Assembly (NCBI GenBank): GCA_009901575.1
Contig: WXYP01000002.1
Location: 682,001 to 746,000 of the forward strand
DNA from: Flavobacteriaceae bacterium R38
GTDB lineage: Bacteria > Bacteroidota > Bacteroidia > Flavobacteriales > Flavobacteriaceae
Direction: 5' to 3'
Length of the DNA stretch: 64,000 nucleotides
Shown: one piece after another, positions 52,327-64,000 of the stretch
Layout: each line of letters opens with the position of its first letter
How positions within the stretch are numbered: position 1 is the first letter of the stretch
The notes under the pieces: model-generated
Database searches by the model: none
What the model was told of the DNA's origin: nothing
What the model saw: only the letters and a program-made list of their open reading frames with translations
Program-made: the position numbers and the translations under genes

Positions 52327-53139
52327 CTATTCTGAAAATTTTTCAATGACTTCATTGCTAACTCCTGTATTTGAAAATCCTCCATCATGGAAAAGATTCT
52401 GCATTGTTACTTTTCTGGTAAGGTCAGAAAAAAGTGAAACTGTATAGTTAGCACAATCCAGAGCTGAAGCATTTCCTAGAGGCGACATTTTCTCTGCGTA
52501 AGAGATAAATCCGTCAAAACCTTTAACTCCTTGGCCTGCAGTTGTTGGCGTAGGTGATTGCGAGATAGTATTTACTCTTACTTTTTTATCTTTCCCGTAA
52601 AAATATCCAAAACTTCTGGCTATAGATTCTAAATATGCCTTATTATCTGCCATATCATTATAATCAGGAAATGTACGCTGTGCAGCCATATATGTAAGTG
52701 CTACTATACTCCCCCATTCATTCATTGCGTCTGTTTTATAAAGTGTTTGCATTACTTTGTGAAAAGATACTGCAGACACGTCCCATCCTTTACTTGTAAA
52801 ATCATATTTCTGATCTGTATATGCACGTCCTTTTCTAACATTCACAGACATCCCGATAGAATGGAGTACAAAATCTAATTTTCCTCCTAAAATTTCCATT
52901 GATTTCTCTACTAGGTTTTGTAAATCTTCTAAATTAGTTGCATCTGCAGGAATTATTTCTGAACCTGTTTTTTCAGCCAACTTATTTATTTGCCCCATAC
53001 GCATAGCAATAGGTGCATTGGTAAGTACAAAAGTACCTCCTTCTTCATGAACACGTTCTGCAGTTTTCCATGCTATTGAATTTTCATCAAGTGCTCCAAA
53101 AATAATCCCTTTCTTTCCTTTTAATAAATTGTATGGCAT
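52327..53139 (-). CDS. fabI: Enoyl-[acyl-carrier-protein] reductase (NADH), FabI
   Basis: A 270-residue SDR-like enzyme that performs the last step of each fatty-acid elongation round. It opens GKKGIIFGALDENSIAWKTAE, a FabI-type nucleotide site. The catalytic pair is Tyr160 and Lys167 (YNDMADNK, Y-x6-K). SPTPTTAGQGVKGFDGFISY is the mobile substrate loop, and the C-terminus has LFSDLTRKVTMQNLFHDGGFSNTG. Length is normal. It lies 47 bases after recN, with its own -7 box in the 53170s, and ends in a terminator. Confidence 0.96.
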   Translation of the reverse strand: MPYNLLKGKKGIIFGALDENSIAWKTAERVHEEGGTFVLTNAPIAMRMGQINKLAEKTGSEIIPADATNLEDLQNLVEKSMEILGGKLDFVLHSIGMSVNVRKGRAYTDQKYDFTSKGWDVSAVSFHKVMQTLYKTDAMNEWGSIVALTYMAAQRTFPDYNDMADNKAYLESIARSFGYFYGKDKKVRVNTISQSPTPTTAGQGVKGFDGFISYAEKMSPLGNASALDCANYTVSLFSDLTRKVTMQNLFHDGGFSNTGVSNEVIEKFSE

Positions 53140-53169
53140 AGTTATAATTTAGTGTTATTCGTTTAATGT

Positions 53170-53177
53170 CAAATATA
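53170..53177 (-). promoter_or_regulatory. -7 promoter element of fabI
   Basis: On the minus strand TATATTTG matches TAnnTTTG, 30 bases before the fabI start and within the recN-fabI gap. The -33 element is not clear. Confidence 0.35.
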
Positions 53178-53186
53178 TAAAATTGT

Positions 53187-54839
53187 TTAATTGAGTAATT
53201 GTTTTGCATGTTCTAATGCAGAAGTACTAATTGTTTTTCCTCCTAACATTTCTGCAATTTCATTAATTCTCTCTTTATCTTCTAGTACTCTGATACCGGT
53301 TGTAGTAATCTCTCCAATATCTTCTTTAAAAACTTTAAAGTGTTTATTTCCTTTTGCTGCAACCTGAGGGAGATGAGTAATTGCAAAAACTTGCATTCTC
53401 TTGCTCATTTTAGCCATTATATCTCCCATTTTATTAGATATTTCTCCGGAAACTCCTGTGTCAATCTCGTCAAACATAATACTAGGCAATTGCATGTATT
53501 TTGCCAGTATTGCCTTAATAGACAACATGATTCTTGAGAGCTCTCCTCCAGAGGCAACTTTTTTCAATTCTCCATAATTACTGCCTTTATTTGCAGACAG
53601 TAAGAATTGTAACTCATCTTTACCATTCGCAAAATATGAGTTTGTTTCATGAACCGAAATATTAAAGCTGGCATTTGGCATTCCTAAGTCTGTCAAAGAT
53701 TTCTCAAGGTAATTAATCAGATTAGGAATAGCTTTTTCTCTATTTTCATGAATGGCTGCTGCAATTGCATCCAGTTCTTTTTCCAGTCCTAGTACCCGTA
53801 ATTGTTCATTTTTAATATCAGCTTCTATATTTTCTGTAATTGCAACTTTCTCTTCAAGTTTATTCTTTATTTCAATAAGCTCACTAACAGATAATACACT
53901 ATGTTTTTTTTGAAGATTATATAATAATTGAAGCTTTGTATTAACTGTTTCTAACAATTTAGGGTCTGCTTCTAATTTTTCTTCCTGATTTTGAATCTCT
54001 GAAAAAACGTCGTCCAACTCTATTGAAACAGAGTTTACTCTTGTAAAAAGCTCATTAAATTGTTCTCCAAAACCTGAAAGCCTTTGAAGCGTATTCTTAA
54101 GATTATTTAAATTTGATAGCACTCCTAACTCTTCTTCGGATAACAACTGATTTGACAGGGATAATTTTTCTCTTATTTCTTCAATATTATTGAGTCTCTC
54201 ATAAGTTGCTTCTAATTCTTCCAACATTCCGATTTCCAAATTTGCTTCTTGTAATTCTTTAAGCAAAAATGTATTGTAATCGTGTTCTTTATCTGCTTCA
54301 GACTGAAAATCGATTAATCGTTGAAGTTTTTTCTTAGCATTAGAATAGTCGGTAAGTTTAGTTTCATAATCAACTAAAACAGTATTATTTTTAGCTATCG
54401 CATCAATAACTTTAAACTGAAAATCGTTCTCTGTAAGCTGTAGCGTTTGATGTTGAGAATGAATATCTATTAAACGTTCTCCTAAAGTGGTTAAAATATC
54501 CAGGTTTACAGGGGTATCATTGACAAAAGCCCTTGATTTACCGCTTGGGAGTATTTCTCTTCTTATTATAGTTTTAATTTCATAATCAATATCTGCAGTA
54601 TTAAAAAAAGATTTCAGCTTATATTTTTCAATATGAAATTCTGCTTCTATAACACATTTTTCATCTTTATTTTTAAGACTTCCAAGGTCTGCTCTTTTAC
54701 CTAAAATCAAAGATAAACCTCCTAATAAAATAGATTTCCCAGCTCCTGTTTCACCGGTAAGAATAGTAAAACCCTCTCCAAAATCTACATGGAGTTTATC
54801 TATAAGTGCATAATTTTTTATTGAAAGTGATGATAGCAA
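53187..54839 (-). CDS. recN: DNA repair protein RecN
   Basis: A 550-residue SMC-like ATPase that holds DNA ends together in double-strand break repair. Walker A is GETGAGKS (29-36); LIDIHSQHQ is typical; a coiled coil occupies ~150-370; the signature KVASGGELSRIMLSIKAIL and Walker B SIMFDEIDTGVSGEIS follow, then FAITHLPQVAA. The start is TTG 54839; no ATG lies nearby in frame. A perfect 10-bp inverted repeat and a -7-like TATATTTG lie just upstream, suggesting dedicated control. fabI follows after 47 bases. Confidence 0.95.
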   Translation of the reverse strand: MLSSLSIKNYALIDKLHVDFGEGFTILTGETGAGKSILLGGLSLILGKRADLGSLKNKDEKCVIEAEFHIEKYKLKSFFNTADIDYEIKTIIRREILPSGKSRAFVNDTPVNLDILTTLGERLIDIHSQHQTLQLTENDFQFKVIDAIAKNNTVLVDYETKLTDYSNAKKKLQRLIDFQSEADKEHDYNTFLLKELQEANLEIGMLEELEATYERLNNIEEIREKLSLSNQLLSEEELGVLSNLNNLKNTLQRLSGFGEQFNELFTRVNSVSIELDDVFSEIQNQEEKLEADPKLLETVNTKLQLLYNLQKKHSVLSVSELIEIKNKLEEKVAITENIEADIKNEQLRVLGLEKELDAIAAAIHENREKAIPNLINYLEKSLTDLGMPNASFNISVHETNSYFANGKDELQFLLSANKGSNYGELKKVASGGELSRIMLSIKAILAKYMQLPSIMFDEIDTGVSGEISNKMGDIMAKMSKRMQVFAITHLPQVAAKGNKHFKVFKEDIGEITTTGIRVLEDKERINEIAEMLGGKTISTSALEHAKQLLN

Positions 54840-54856
54840 TGGTGTCCCGTTTAGTA

Positions 54857-54881
54857 TATCAAATATACTTCATATTTGATA
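54857..54881. promoter_or_regulatory. Perfect inverted repeat before recN
   Basis: TATCAAATAT and ATATTTGATA are perfect 10-bp arms around ACTTC, 18 bases before the recN start and within the 56-base gap after porD. The near arm contains TATATTTG on the minus strand, a -7 box, so a protein bound here would block recN transcription. It could also form an RNA hairpin. Confidence 0.5.
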
Positions 54882-54895
54882 GTCAGAAAACTTTG

Positions 54896-55789
54896 TTAGT
54901 ATTTTATTTCCTTCCAGGTATTCGCATAAAAAGGAGCAACTCTGTTTAAAGAATTTTTAAGGCTGATGATATCTACTTTTGGTCCATCTGAAAACACATT
55001 TAGGATTTCATCTGATTTGGCATCAAAAAAAGTTTGCAGTAAGAAAGAATTTGGACGTCTTTTAACTAAGGCTTCAAACATCTTCATACAACTGGCAATA
55101 GATTGTTTTCCCAACAAGCCGTTATCTACCATAACATCCAATCCTAACCGATGATAATTATACATTGCTACCCTGTATTCTTTAAAAGTATTTGATAATA
55201 GATTGTCTATTAACTCCCATCGGGTTCTGTTCCCATCTGCTTGCTGCCATCCAACAAAACCCTGGCCTTGAGCCAAGTTAACAACATCTCTGGCATTGTT
55301 AAAGTGTTCTGTTCCTCCTTCTTTAGAGAAGGTATCGGCATCTATCCCAAGAATAATATGTACATAATATGTAATGACACCTACAAGATTTGATTCAAAA
55401 GAATTAGGGCTATAAAATAAGGGCTCAAATTCCAGGTAGTCGAAATTAAATTGACGATCATTATGATTAAAAACCGGAGTTTGATACGAAGCGTTATAAA
55501 CTGGTCTACTGGACTGTACCTGAATACTTCCTGAAAAACTACTATTAGAATCAAAAGAAGTAATAGTTAATAACATACTACAGTTTATCTTCTCTTGCGG
55601 ACCATAAGTTTTATTTGTCCATTTTGTCTTATTCACATAGTCACTGATAGAACGCTCTAAAGTCCTGAATATTTGCTGATTGGTCTGACTAACCTGTTCT
55701 GAATTCACTACAACAGTACAATTCAATTCTTGGGAAGTCATCGATATTGACCACAAAAATATTCCTAAGACTATAAGTTTTCTAAACAT
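54896..55789 (-). CDS. porD: DUF4835 family / type IX secretion protein PorD
   Basis: A 297-residue exported protein with a signal peptide (~1-19, ending MTSQ). The mature start ELNCTVVVNSEQVSQTNQQIFRTLERSISDYVN and the motifs VGVITYYVHIILGIDADTF, NLAQGQGFVGWQQADGNRTRWELIDNLL and VAMYNYHRLGLDVM mark DUF4835, which is annotated as PorD in gliding and T9SS bacteria. Its exact role is not settled. It overlaps coaBC by 19 bases and sits in the bamD-rpoZ-coaBC-porD-recN cluster. Confidence 0.82.
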   Translation of the reverse strand: MFRKLIVLGIFLWSISMTSQELNCTVVVNSEQVSQTNQQIFRTLERSISDYVNKTKWTNKTYGPQEKINCSMLLTITSFDSNSSFSGSIQVQSSRPVYNASYQTPVFNHNDRQFNFDYLEFEPLFYSPNSFESNLVGVITYYVHIILGIDADTFSKEGGTEHFNNARDVVNLAQGQGFVGWQQADGNRTRWELIDNLLSNTFKEYRVAMYNYHRLGLDVMVDNGLLGKQSIASCMKMFEALVKRRPNSFLLQTFFDAKSDEILNVFSDGPKVDIISLKNSLNRVAPFYANTWKEIKY

Positions 55790-56991
55790 GCCCGCTTTAG
55801 TATTTCATTAAAGATATCTTTAGCTACTTCAGATTTAGATTTTAATTCAAATGCTGTAGCATTCATTTCTCTATCGATAAAGGTAATTTTATTTGTTGGT
55901 TTTCCAAAACCTGCTCCTTCATCATTTAAAGAGTTTAAAACAATTGCATCTAAATTCTTTCGGGTTAATTTCTTTTTTGCATTCTCTAATTCATCATTAG
56001 TTTCTAATGCAAATCCAACTAAAAACTGCTTTTCTTTAATTGCTCCGATAGATGCTAAAATATCTTTTGTCGGTTCTAACTCTATAGTTAACGCTGCATC
56101 TTTCTTTTTTATTTTTTTATCAGCTACATTTTTAGGTCTGTAATCTGCAACAGCAGCAGAAAGTATCGCTATATCTGTAGAAGAATAGTAATTGTGTACT
56201 GTTTTGTACATTTCTTCTGCACTTGTTACTCTTTCGATAGTAACCAGACTATGATCCAGGTTAAAATGTGTAGGGCCAGTTACTAATACTACTTCTGCTC
56301 CTAAGTGTGCTGCCGTAGTAGCCAATTCAAATCCCATTCTGCCTGTAGAATGATTCCCTATAAAACGTACAGGATCTATCGCCTCATAGGTAGGCCCGGC
56401 AGTTATGAGTACTTTTTTATTATTTAAAGGTAATTTTCCTTGTATATCTTTTTCTATAAAAGCAACGATATCTTCTGGTTCTGCCATTCTTCCTTCTCCA
56501 ACCAAACCGCTGGCTAATTCTCCATGTGCAGCAGGAATCATAACATTTCCATACGCTTTGAGAGCTTTAAATGATTTAGATGTAGATTCGTGTTTATACA
56601 TATCTAAATCCATTGCCGGTGCAAAATAAACCGGACATTTGGCAGATAGGTATACGGCCAGAAGAAAATTATCACATATACCATTTGCCATTTTAGATAG
56701 TGTATTGGCAGTAGCGGGAGCTATTACCATAATATCTGCCCATAGGCCAAGATCTACGTGATTATTCCATACGTCATTCTCATCTTCTTCCTGAGTAAAA
56801 GATGATATTACCGGATTTTTTGAAAGTGTGGATAGTGTAAGTGGAGTAATAAAGCTTTTGGCTTTATCTGTCATTACTACTTTTACATCTGCGCCTGCTT
56901 TTATAAAATGCCTTACTAAAAAAGCTGTTTTATATGCAGCAATTCCCCCTGTTATTCCCAGGAGGACTTTTTTACCGCTTAATACGGACAT
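55771..56991 (-). CDS. coaBC: Phosphopantothenoylcysteine decarboxylase / phosphopantothenate-cysteine ligase
   Basis: A 406-residue bifunctional enzyme for two steps of coenzyme A synthesis. The N-terminal flavoprotein half (~1-180) has LGITGGIAAYK, the catalytic His in NNHVDLG, and APATANTLSKMANGICDNFL. The C-terminal ligase half has LITAGPTYEAIDPVRFIGNHSTGRMG (nucleotide/Cys-binding), AAVADYRP and FALETNDELENAKKKL. It lies 6 bases after rpoZ and its end overlaps porD by 19 bases. coaE, the last step, is 5.5 kb further on the same strand. Confidence 0.95.
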   Translation of the reverse strand: MSVLSGKKVLLGITGGIAAYKTAFLVRHFIKAGADVKVVMTDKAKSFITPLTLSTLSKNPVISSFTQEEDENDVWNNHVDLGLWADIMVIAPATANTLSKMANGICDNFLLAVYLSAKCPVYFAPAMDLDMYKHESTSKSFKALKAYGNVMIPAAHGELASGLVGEGRMAEPEDIVAFIEKDIQGKLPLNNKKVLITAGPTYEAIDPVRFIGNHSTGRMGFELATTAAHLGAEVVLVTGPTHFNLDHSLVTIERVTSAEEMYKTVHNYYSSTDIAILSAAVADYRPKNVADKKIKKKDAALTIELEPTKDILASIGAIKEKQFLVGFALETNDELENAKKKLTRKNLDAIVLNSLNDEGAGFGKPTNKITFIDREMNATAFELKSKSEVAKDIFNEILKRACLENL

Positions 56992-56997
56992 GTGGGG

Positions 56998-57318
56998 TTA
57001 TTTTTCTGTGTTTCTATGATAAATTTTACCTTCTAACCATTCTTGTATGGCAATTGCATGAGGTTTTGGCAATTTTTCGTAGAATTTAGAAACTTCTATC
57101 TGCTCTTTATTTTCAAATATCTCTTCCAGACTATCTGTATAAGTTGCAAATTCTTCCAGTTTTTCTATAAGCTCTTTCTTAATCTCTGCATTGATTTGAT
57201 TAGCTCTTTTAGATACAACAGAAATAGCTTCATAAATGTTTCCTGTATCAGAATCAAATTTATTTTTATCTATTGTAATAGTAGAAACAGGAGCTTCTGT
57301 TTTTCTTAAATCGTTCAT
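56998..57318 (-). CDS. rpoZ: DNA-directed RNA polymerase omega subunit (Bacteroidota type)
   Basis: A 106-residue protein with the omega fold: DSDTGNIYEAISVVSKRANQINAEIK is the helix that clasps the beta-prime C-terminus, as in short omega subunits of Bacteroidota. The rest (KELIEKLEEFATYTDSLEEIFENKEQIE and a KPHAIAIQEWLEGKIYH tail) is group-specific and helical. It lies between bamD (9 bases) and coaBC (6 bases) in a tight run. It probably helps assemble and stabilise RNA polymerase. Confidence 0.9.
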   Translation of the reverse strand: MNDLRKTEAPVSTITIDKNKFDSDTGNIYEAISVVSKRANQINAEIKKELIEKLEEFATYTDSLEEIFENKEQIEVSKFYEKLPKPHAIAIQEWLEGKIYHRNTEK

Positions 57319-57327
57319 ATCAAATGA

Positions 57328-58134
57328 TTATTTACTAAATTGTTCTAATTCCTTTTTTATAGTTTCTGACATTTCATTTGCTTGCTTTGCATACTTAGAC
57401 TCCGCAAAATTAGTCATTAATACATTATAAGCCTCTTGAGCTGCCTTTAAACGTTCTTCTTTTCGTCTAAATACACTATTTACAGCTAGTTTATAGCTTG
57501 AATCCAACCTGTAGAACATGGCGTCTTCTTTATATATTGTTCCTGCATTATTTTGTAAAAACAATTCAAAAGATTTGATAGCAGCATAATGATCACTGAT
57601 TTTATTAAACTGTTTAGCTATTTCATAAGCTTTCTTTTCCAGTTTAGTTGTAAGCTCTTTCACCATTGTATTTGCTTCTGTCAATCGTTCAGAATTTGGA
57701 TATTCGTTGATGAAAACCTGCAATTTCTCAATTGCATCATACGTTTCTGTTTGATCTATACTGTATTTAGGCGATAAATAATAATAACTTTTTGCACCTA
57801 AAAAAGCGGCTTCTTCTATTCTATCACTGTTCGGATACGATTTTGTAAATTGTTCAAATCTAAATCCTGATAAATAGTAATCTTTTGTTTTGTAATATGA
57901 ATCTGCATAGAAAAAGATAACACGTTCCCCTTGTGGTTTACCTATGTATTTAGGCACTATTTGCTCAAATAAACGCAAAGCTTTTTTATATTCTCCTTCA
58001 TTATAAAGCTTTTCAGCTAAAGCATATTTAACTTTGATATCATCATTTTTCAAAGCCCTTTGATACTCACTACACGAGGTAAGAAGTAACATAAAAGCAA
58101 ATGCGATATACAGAAAGTTTTGTTTTTTAACCAT
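57328..58134 (-). CDS. bamD: Outer membrane protein assembly lipoprotein BamD
   Basis: A 268-residue lipoprotein; the leader ends in LTSC (Cys21). The mature part is a row of TPR-like helix pairs: EYQRALKNDDIKVKYALAEKLYNEGEYKKALRLFEQIVPKY, YKTKDYYLSGFRFEQFTKSYPNSDRIEEAAFLGAKSYYYL and IEKLQVFINEYPNSERLTEAN. This is the BamD (YfiO) pattern, the essential BAM lipoprotein that docks outer-membrane barrels. It is first in the bamD-rpoZ-coaBC-porD-recN cluster. A TAATTTTG box ends 4 bases before its ATG. Confidence 0.93.
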   Translation of the reverse strand: MVKKQNFLYIAFAFMLLLTSCSEYQRALKNDDIKVKYALAEKLYNEGEYKKALRLFEQIVPKYIGKPQGERVIFFYADSYYKTKDYYLSGFRFEQFTKSYPNSDRIEEAAFLGAKSYYYLSPKYSIDQTETYDAIEKLQVFINEYPNSERLTEANTMVKELTTKLEKKAYEIAKQFNKISDHYAAIKSFELFLQNNAGTIYKEDAMFYRLDSSYKLAVNSVFRRKEERLKAAQEAYNVLMTNFAESKYAKQANEMSETIKKELEQFSK

Positions 58135-58138
58135 GCCG

Positions 58139-58146
58139 CAAAATTA
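58139..58146 (-). promoter_or_regulatory. -7 element abutting the bamD start
   Basis: On the minus strand TAATTTTG matches TAnnTTTG and ends 4 bases before the bamD ATG. An upstream TTG lies 24 bases further. It would drive the five-gene cluster with almost no leader. Confidence 0.5.
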
Positions 58147-58230
58147 GATATTCTATTTAAATAAAAAAAACAATATTTTCTTTGCTAAAATAAGAGAAAT
58201 AGGATAGCCTTTTACAGATTTAAAAAAGAT

Positions 58231-59157
58231 TTAACTATCCAATTTATAAGTAGCATTGAGCTTTTCATGATCTAATACTGTAATTCCGTTCTCGTCAAAC
58301 TCAAAAGCTTTTTTAAAAGCGACGTCAAATATCAATTCATCCAGAGTATACGAATACACTTGATACACTTCCTGGTTAAAAGATTCATCAAAATAACTTA
58401 TTAAAATGATTAACTCCCCGGTAAGTTCTTTTATTTCTTTTTTTGAATATCCTTTAAACGGACTTTCATCATCTATTTCATGTACAATAGTCCATGTAGT
58501 GGGCAAATACGATATTTGTTTTCTCTCAACAGACAGGTTAAAGAAATTGGTCTGATATTCTTTACCATTTTTTTTCATTAATGATAATGTTACAGAAGCT
58601 TTAGGATTTATCATTATCCGTTTCTTCGTATTCATAAGGCGAAACATAATTGCGCTATTATCATTAAAAGGTCTATGAATAATCTTGTCACTAAACGCTA
58701 TAAAAGATCTTGGTTTAACAAACCTCCCGTATAATAAACCTGTTATAAAAGAAAAACTTAACAGCCCTATCAATGCTTCTAAAGTAGAAACAATTCCGCT
58801 CAATACTCCAGTAGGAGACATTCCTCCATAGCCAACAGTAGTGATAGTTTGTGCCGAGAAAAAGAAGGCGTCCAGAAAATTAAAAAACCAGTTCTCATTT
58901 TCAATATGGAGATCTTCGACACCTATTAAAAGATATATAATTGCAAAAAAAGAATTTACAATTATATACCCTAACAAGACCAGGAAAAAAAACCTCAGCC
59001 AGGAAATATTTACCAGATAAGTATAGGCCGTATAAATGCTATTTTTATTATTTACATGCCTGATATTAAAAGTACCATCTTTATTGACAAAACGCTTAAC
59101 GTTCTTTATAGAACTCTTTCCGAAACCAGGATCTTCTACTCTTTTCGTTTTTGTCAT
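58231..59157 (-). CDS. Inward-rectifier (Kir) type potassium channel
   Basis: A 308-residue channel of the KirBac type: a slide helix near 45-55, two membrane helices (~55-80 and ~120-145), and a selectivity filter TTVGYGG (106-112). The large cytoplasmic Ig-like domain (~150-300) has RPRSFIAFSD, NPKASVTLSLMKKNGKEYQTNFFNLSVERKQISYLP and LTGELIILISYFDESFNQEVYQVYSY, as in eukaryotic Kir gating domains. ATG 59157 is taken as the start; the frame goes one codon further to a TTG. It lies 16 bases after dapA. Ligand unknown. Confidence 0.93.
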   Translation of the reverse strand: MTKTKRVEDPGFGKSSIKNVKRFVNKDGTFNIRHVNNKNSIYTAYTYLVNISWLRFFFLVLLGYIIVNSFFAIIYLLIGVEDLHIENENWFFNFLDAFFFSAQTITTVGYGGMSPTGVLSGIVSTLEALIGLLSFSFITGLLYGRFVKPRSFIAFSDKIIHRPFNDNSAIMFRLMNTKKRIMINPKASVTLSLMKKNGKEYQTNFFNLSVERKQISYLPTTWTIVHEIDDESPFKGYSKKEIKELTGELIILISYFDESFNQEVYQVYSYTLDELIFDVAFKKAFEFDENGITVLDHEKLNATYKLDS

Positions 59158-59173
59158 CAAAAAATATACTTAC

Positions 59174-60049
59174 CTAAATATTACTCATAAATGTATTAAT
59201 TTTTTCTTTCAGTTCTGAGCTAGCTTGTACCAAAGGTAAACGAACTGTTGCTTCACTTAAATTCAAATATTCAAATATTGCTTTAATTCCTCCCGGATTC
59301 CCTTCTTCAAAAATAAGATCAATACTCTCCATCACCTTGTAGTGAAGGTTGTTTGCCGTTTCGACATCTCCTTTTAATCCGGCTCTAACCATATTTGAAA
59401 AATCCCCTGGTATACCCTGGCCTATTACAGATATAACTCCAGCTCCTCCGGCTAGCACCATTGGTAATGTAATCATATCATCCCCGGAAATTACAAGAAA
59501 ATCTTCCGGCTTATCTTTTAGTAACCTCATTGCTTGTACTATATCCCCAGCTGCTTCTTTCACACCTATAATGTTATCAAAATCATTTGCCAGTCTTATA
59601 ACAGTTTCGGGAGCAATATTTGATGATGTTCTTCCCGGAACATTATATACAATAATTGGTTTATCTGATGCATTAGCTACTGCCTTGAAATGTTGATATA
59701 TTCCTTCTTGAGAAGGTTTATTATAATAAGGAGACACCGATAAAACCGCATCATAAGCAGATAAATCTGTGTTTTTAATTTCATTTACAACAGCAGCAGT
59801 ATTATTACCACCTATCCCTAATACCATTGGTACTCTTCCGTTGTTGGCTATTCTTATAGTATCTTTAACTATTTCTTTTTCTTCTTTTGATAATGTAGCG
59901 CTTTCTGCTGTAGTTCCTAAAACCACTAAATATTCTACTCCTCCATCTATAACAAAATTTACAATTTTGCTCAATGCTTCCTCATCTACTGAAAAATCAC
60001 TCTTAAAAGGAGTAATTAGTGCTACTCCTGTTCCTAAAAACTTAGTCAT
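59174..60049 (-). CDS. dapA: 4-hydroxy-tetrahydrodipicolinate synthase
   Basis: A 291-residue TIM-barrel enzyme that condenses pyruvate with aspartate semialdehyde, the first committed step to lysine and diaminopimelate. [21 protein letters not shown] opens; Tyr135 lies in VYNVPGRT and Lys164 in IIGVKEAAG (Schiff base); [25 protein letters not shown] follows. Length is normal. It follows the DUF6913 gene by 2 bases and precedes the Kir channel gene by 16. Confidence 0.96.
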   Translation of the reverse strand: MTKFLGTGVALITPFKSDFSVDEEALSKIVNFVIDGGVEYLVVLGTTAESATLSKEEKEIVKDTIRIANNGRVPMVLGIGGNNTAAVVNEIKNTDLSAYDAVLSVSPYYNKPSQEGIYQHFKAVANASDKPIIVYNVPGRTSSNIAPETVIRLANDFDNIIGVKEAAGDIVQAMRLLKDKPEDFLVISGDDMITLPMVLAGGAGVISVIGQGIPGDFSNMVRAGLKGDVETANNLHYKVMESIDLIFEEGNPGGIKAIFEYLNLSEATVRLPLVQASSELKEKINTFMSNI

Positions 60050-60051
60050 TT

Positions 60052-60576
60052 TTATATTCTATTTAAAATTGAAAGATATTTTATTAATTCTGGCTTAAAT
60101 TTCAAATATTCGCTTGCTTTAACTTTTAAAATAATGTCATTATAGATTTCATTGTTTTGATGAATTCCAACTCTTAATTTTGCTTTTGTTGAAATACTGA
60201 CTAATGAGAGCGCCAATGAAGGAGTTTCGTAATAATTCAATAAAAGATCATATTCTTTACTTAAAAACTCATTGATATCTCCATTCTCTATAGTTCCGTT
60301 CCATCCAATATCTTTTGCGCTAAAAACAGGGATCGAATAGTTACTCATGTCTGTATTCAACGCTGAAAAACCAACAATTTTGAATTGATCTTGCCTCAAC
60401 CCAATTTCTTTTGCCAATTCTTCAAATACTTCCATATGATTAAATTCGTCTACATTCAGAATACAGGCAAATGATTTTATCTTTTCATTTCCGGTTTTCG
60501 AATATGAATTCTCCTGGTTTAAAGCTTTTTTTAGTGCCTTTTGAGCAGATATCTCTTTTAATTTTTTTAAAAGCAT
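60052..60576 (-). CDS. DUF6913-family small protein
   Basis: A 174-residue soluble alpha/beta protein. It opens with a helical stretch ([20 protein letters not shown]), then [37 protein letters not shown] and a second half [45 protein letters not shown]. The pattern corresponds to DUF6913, common in flavobacteria beside dapA. Function is unknown. It lies 2 bases before dapA and is probably co-transcribed with dapA and the channel. Confidence 0.78.
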   Translation of the reverse strand: MLLKKLKEISAQKALKKALNQENSYSKTGNEKIKSFACILNVDEFNHMEVFEELAKEIGLRQDQFKIVGFSALNTDMSNYSIPVFSAKDIGWNGTIENGDINEFLSKEYDLLLNYYETPSLALSLVSISTKAKLRVGIHQNNEIYNDIILKVKASEYLKFKPELIKYLSILNRI

Positions 60577-60599
60577 TCACAAAACTTATTTGAACAGCA

Positions 60600-60607
60600 C
60601 AAAAATA
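60600..60607 (-). promoter_or_regulatory. -7 promoter element of the DUF6913-dapA-Kir unit
   Basis: On the minus strand TATTTTTG matches TAnnTTTG, 23 bases before the DUF6913 start. No clear -33 box is present; the call is tentative. Confidence 0.3.
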
Positions 60608-60696
60608 GATATATTACTTATATAAAATAAAAGAAGTGACCAAAGTTAAATTGTATAAATACAACAATTTGTTATATTTAAAACAAATATTTAATT

Positions 60697-63984
<3,288 letters not shown>

Positions 63985-64000
63985 AATTAAAAGTTTTTAA

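Noticed and set aside
57043-57430. Cys/Phe-rich plus-strand ORFs opposite rpoZ and bamD
   Set aside because: They are antisense to clear genes and their composition is typical of the complement of Lys/Glu-rich codons.

Overview
The window is a contiguous piece of chromosome from a member of the Bacteroidota, most likely a marine or soil member of the Flavobacteriaceae. This rests on several signs: AT-rich DNA; Bacteroidota-type promoter boxes (TAnnTTTG, sometimes with an upstream TTG); almost no Shine-Dalgarno sequences; type IX secretion and gliding-associated proteins (PorP/SprF paralogs, a CHU_C-type adhesin, PorD); the short Bacteroidota omega subunit; and many SPII lipoproteins with families typical of this group (DUF5686, DUF3857, DUF4835, DUF6913, glutaminyl cyclotransferase). 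No insertion sequence, prophage, CRISPR array, tRNA or rRNA was seen. The DNA is densely coding, and only one gene-free stretch exceeds 300 bases (31111-31516).

Layout. 1-8.9 kb: a truncated TlpA-like lipoprotein, pheT, a DUF2007 protein, an ABC-F ATPase, a Cys-less thioredoxin-fold lipoprotein, fructose-6-phosphate aldolase-type transaldolase and an SDR. 8.9-9.1 kb: the SRP RNA with a textbook Bacteroidota promoter. 9.1-18.8 kb: glutaminyl cyclotransferase, two small cytosolic or membrane proteins, a beta-helix lipoprotein, glyA, fumarylacetoacetase, a lipoprotein behind a sigma54-like promoter, a VGIGTTTP-type surface protein, and ytxJ with a DUF1348 partner. 18.9-22.8 kb: clpB, then a TetR regulator and a thioesterase that share a perfect operator palindrome. 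22.9-31.1 kb: the most striking region, a leftward cluster of one Ig-repeat/CHU_C adhesin followed by four tandem PorP/SprF-family proteins, each carrying a Lys-rich linker and a SPOR-like C-terminal domain. 31.5-36.7 kb: a secreted histidine phosphatase, a lipoprotein, OmpW, smpB and a DUF5686 protein. 36.7-47.3 kb: a MITE/REP-like repeat, pcm, an oxidoreductase, 3-hydroxyacyl-CoA dehydrogenase, DUF1015, YggS, an exonuclease/GIY-YIG fusion, a DUF3857 protein, a voltage-gated-type K+ channel with a zinc ribbon, miaA and a RidA-like protein. 47.3-64 kb, all leftward: a two-component system, coaE-YbbR, a GT2, fabI, the cluster bamD-rpoZ-coaBC-porD-recN, a Kir-type channel, dapA, DUF6913, a membrane protein, ligA and a LOG-family protein.

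How the genes work together. The adhesin and the four PorP/SprF paralogs probably form one secretion/surface-display unit: type B (CHU_C) clients are known to need a SprF-like partner encoded beside them. PorD in the bamD cluster and BamD itself add to the outer-membrane theme. Housekeeping functions are translation (pheT, smpB, miaA, SRP RNA), CoA synthesis (coaBC, coaE), fatty-acid synthesis (fabI), DNA repair (recN, ligA, the exonuclease/GIY-YIG fusion), proteostasis (clpB, pcm) and amino-acid metabolism (glyA, dapA, fumarylacetoacetase).

All motif positions were read by eye. No alignment or database search was run, so family names rest on recognised motifs and overall sequence character.
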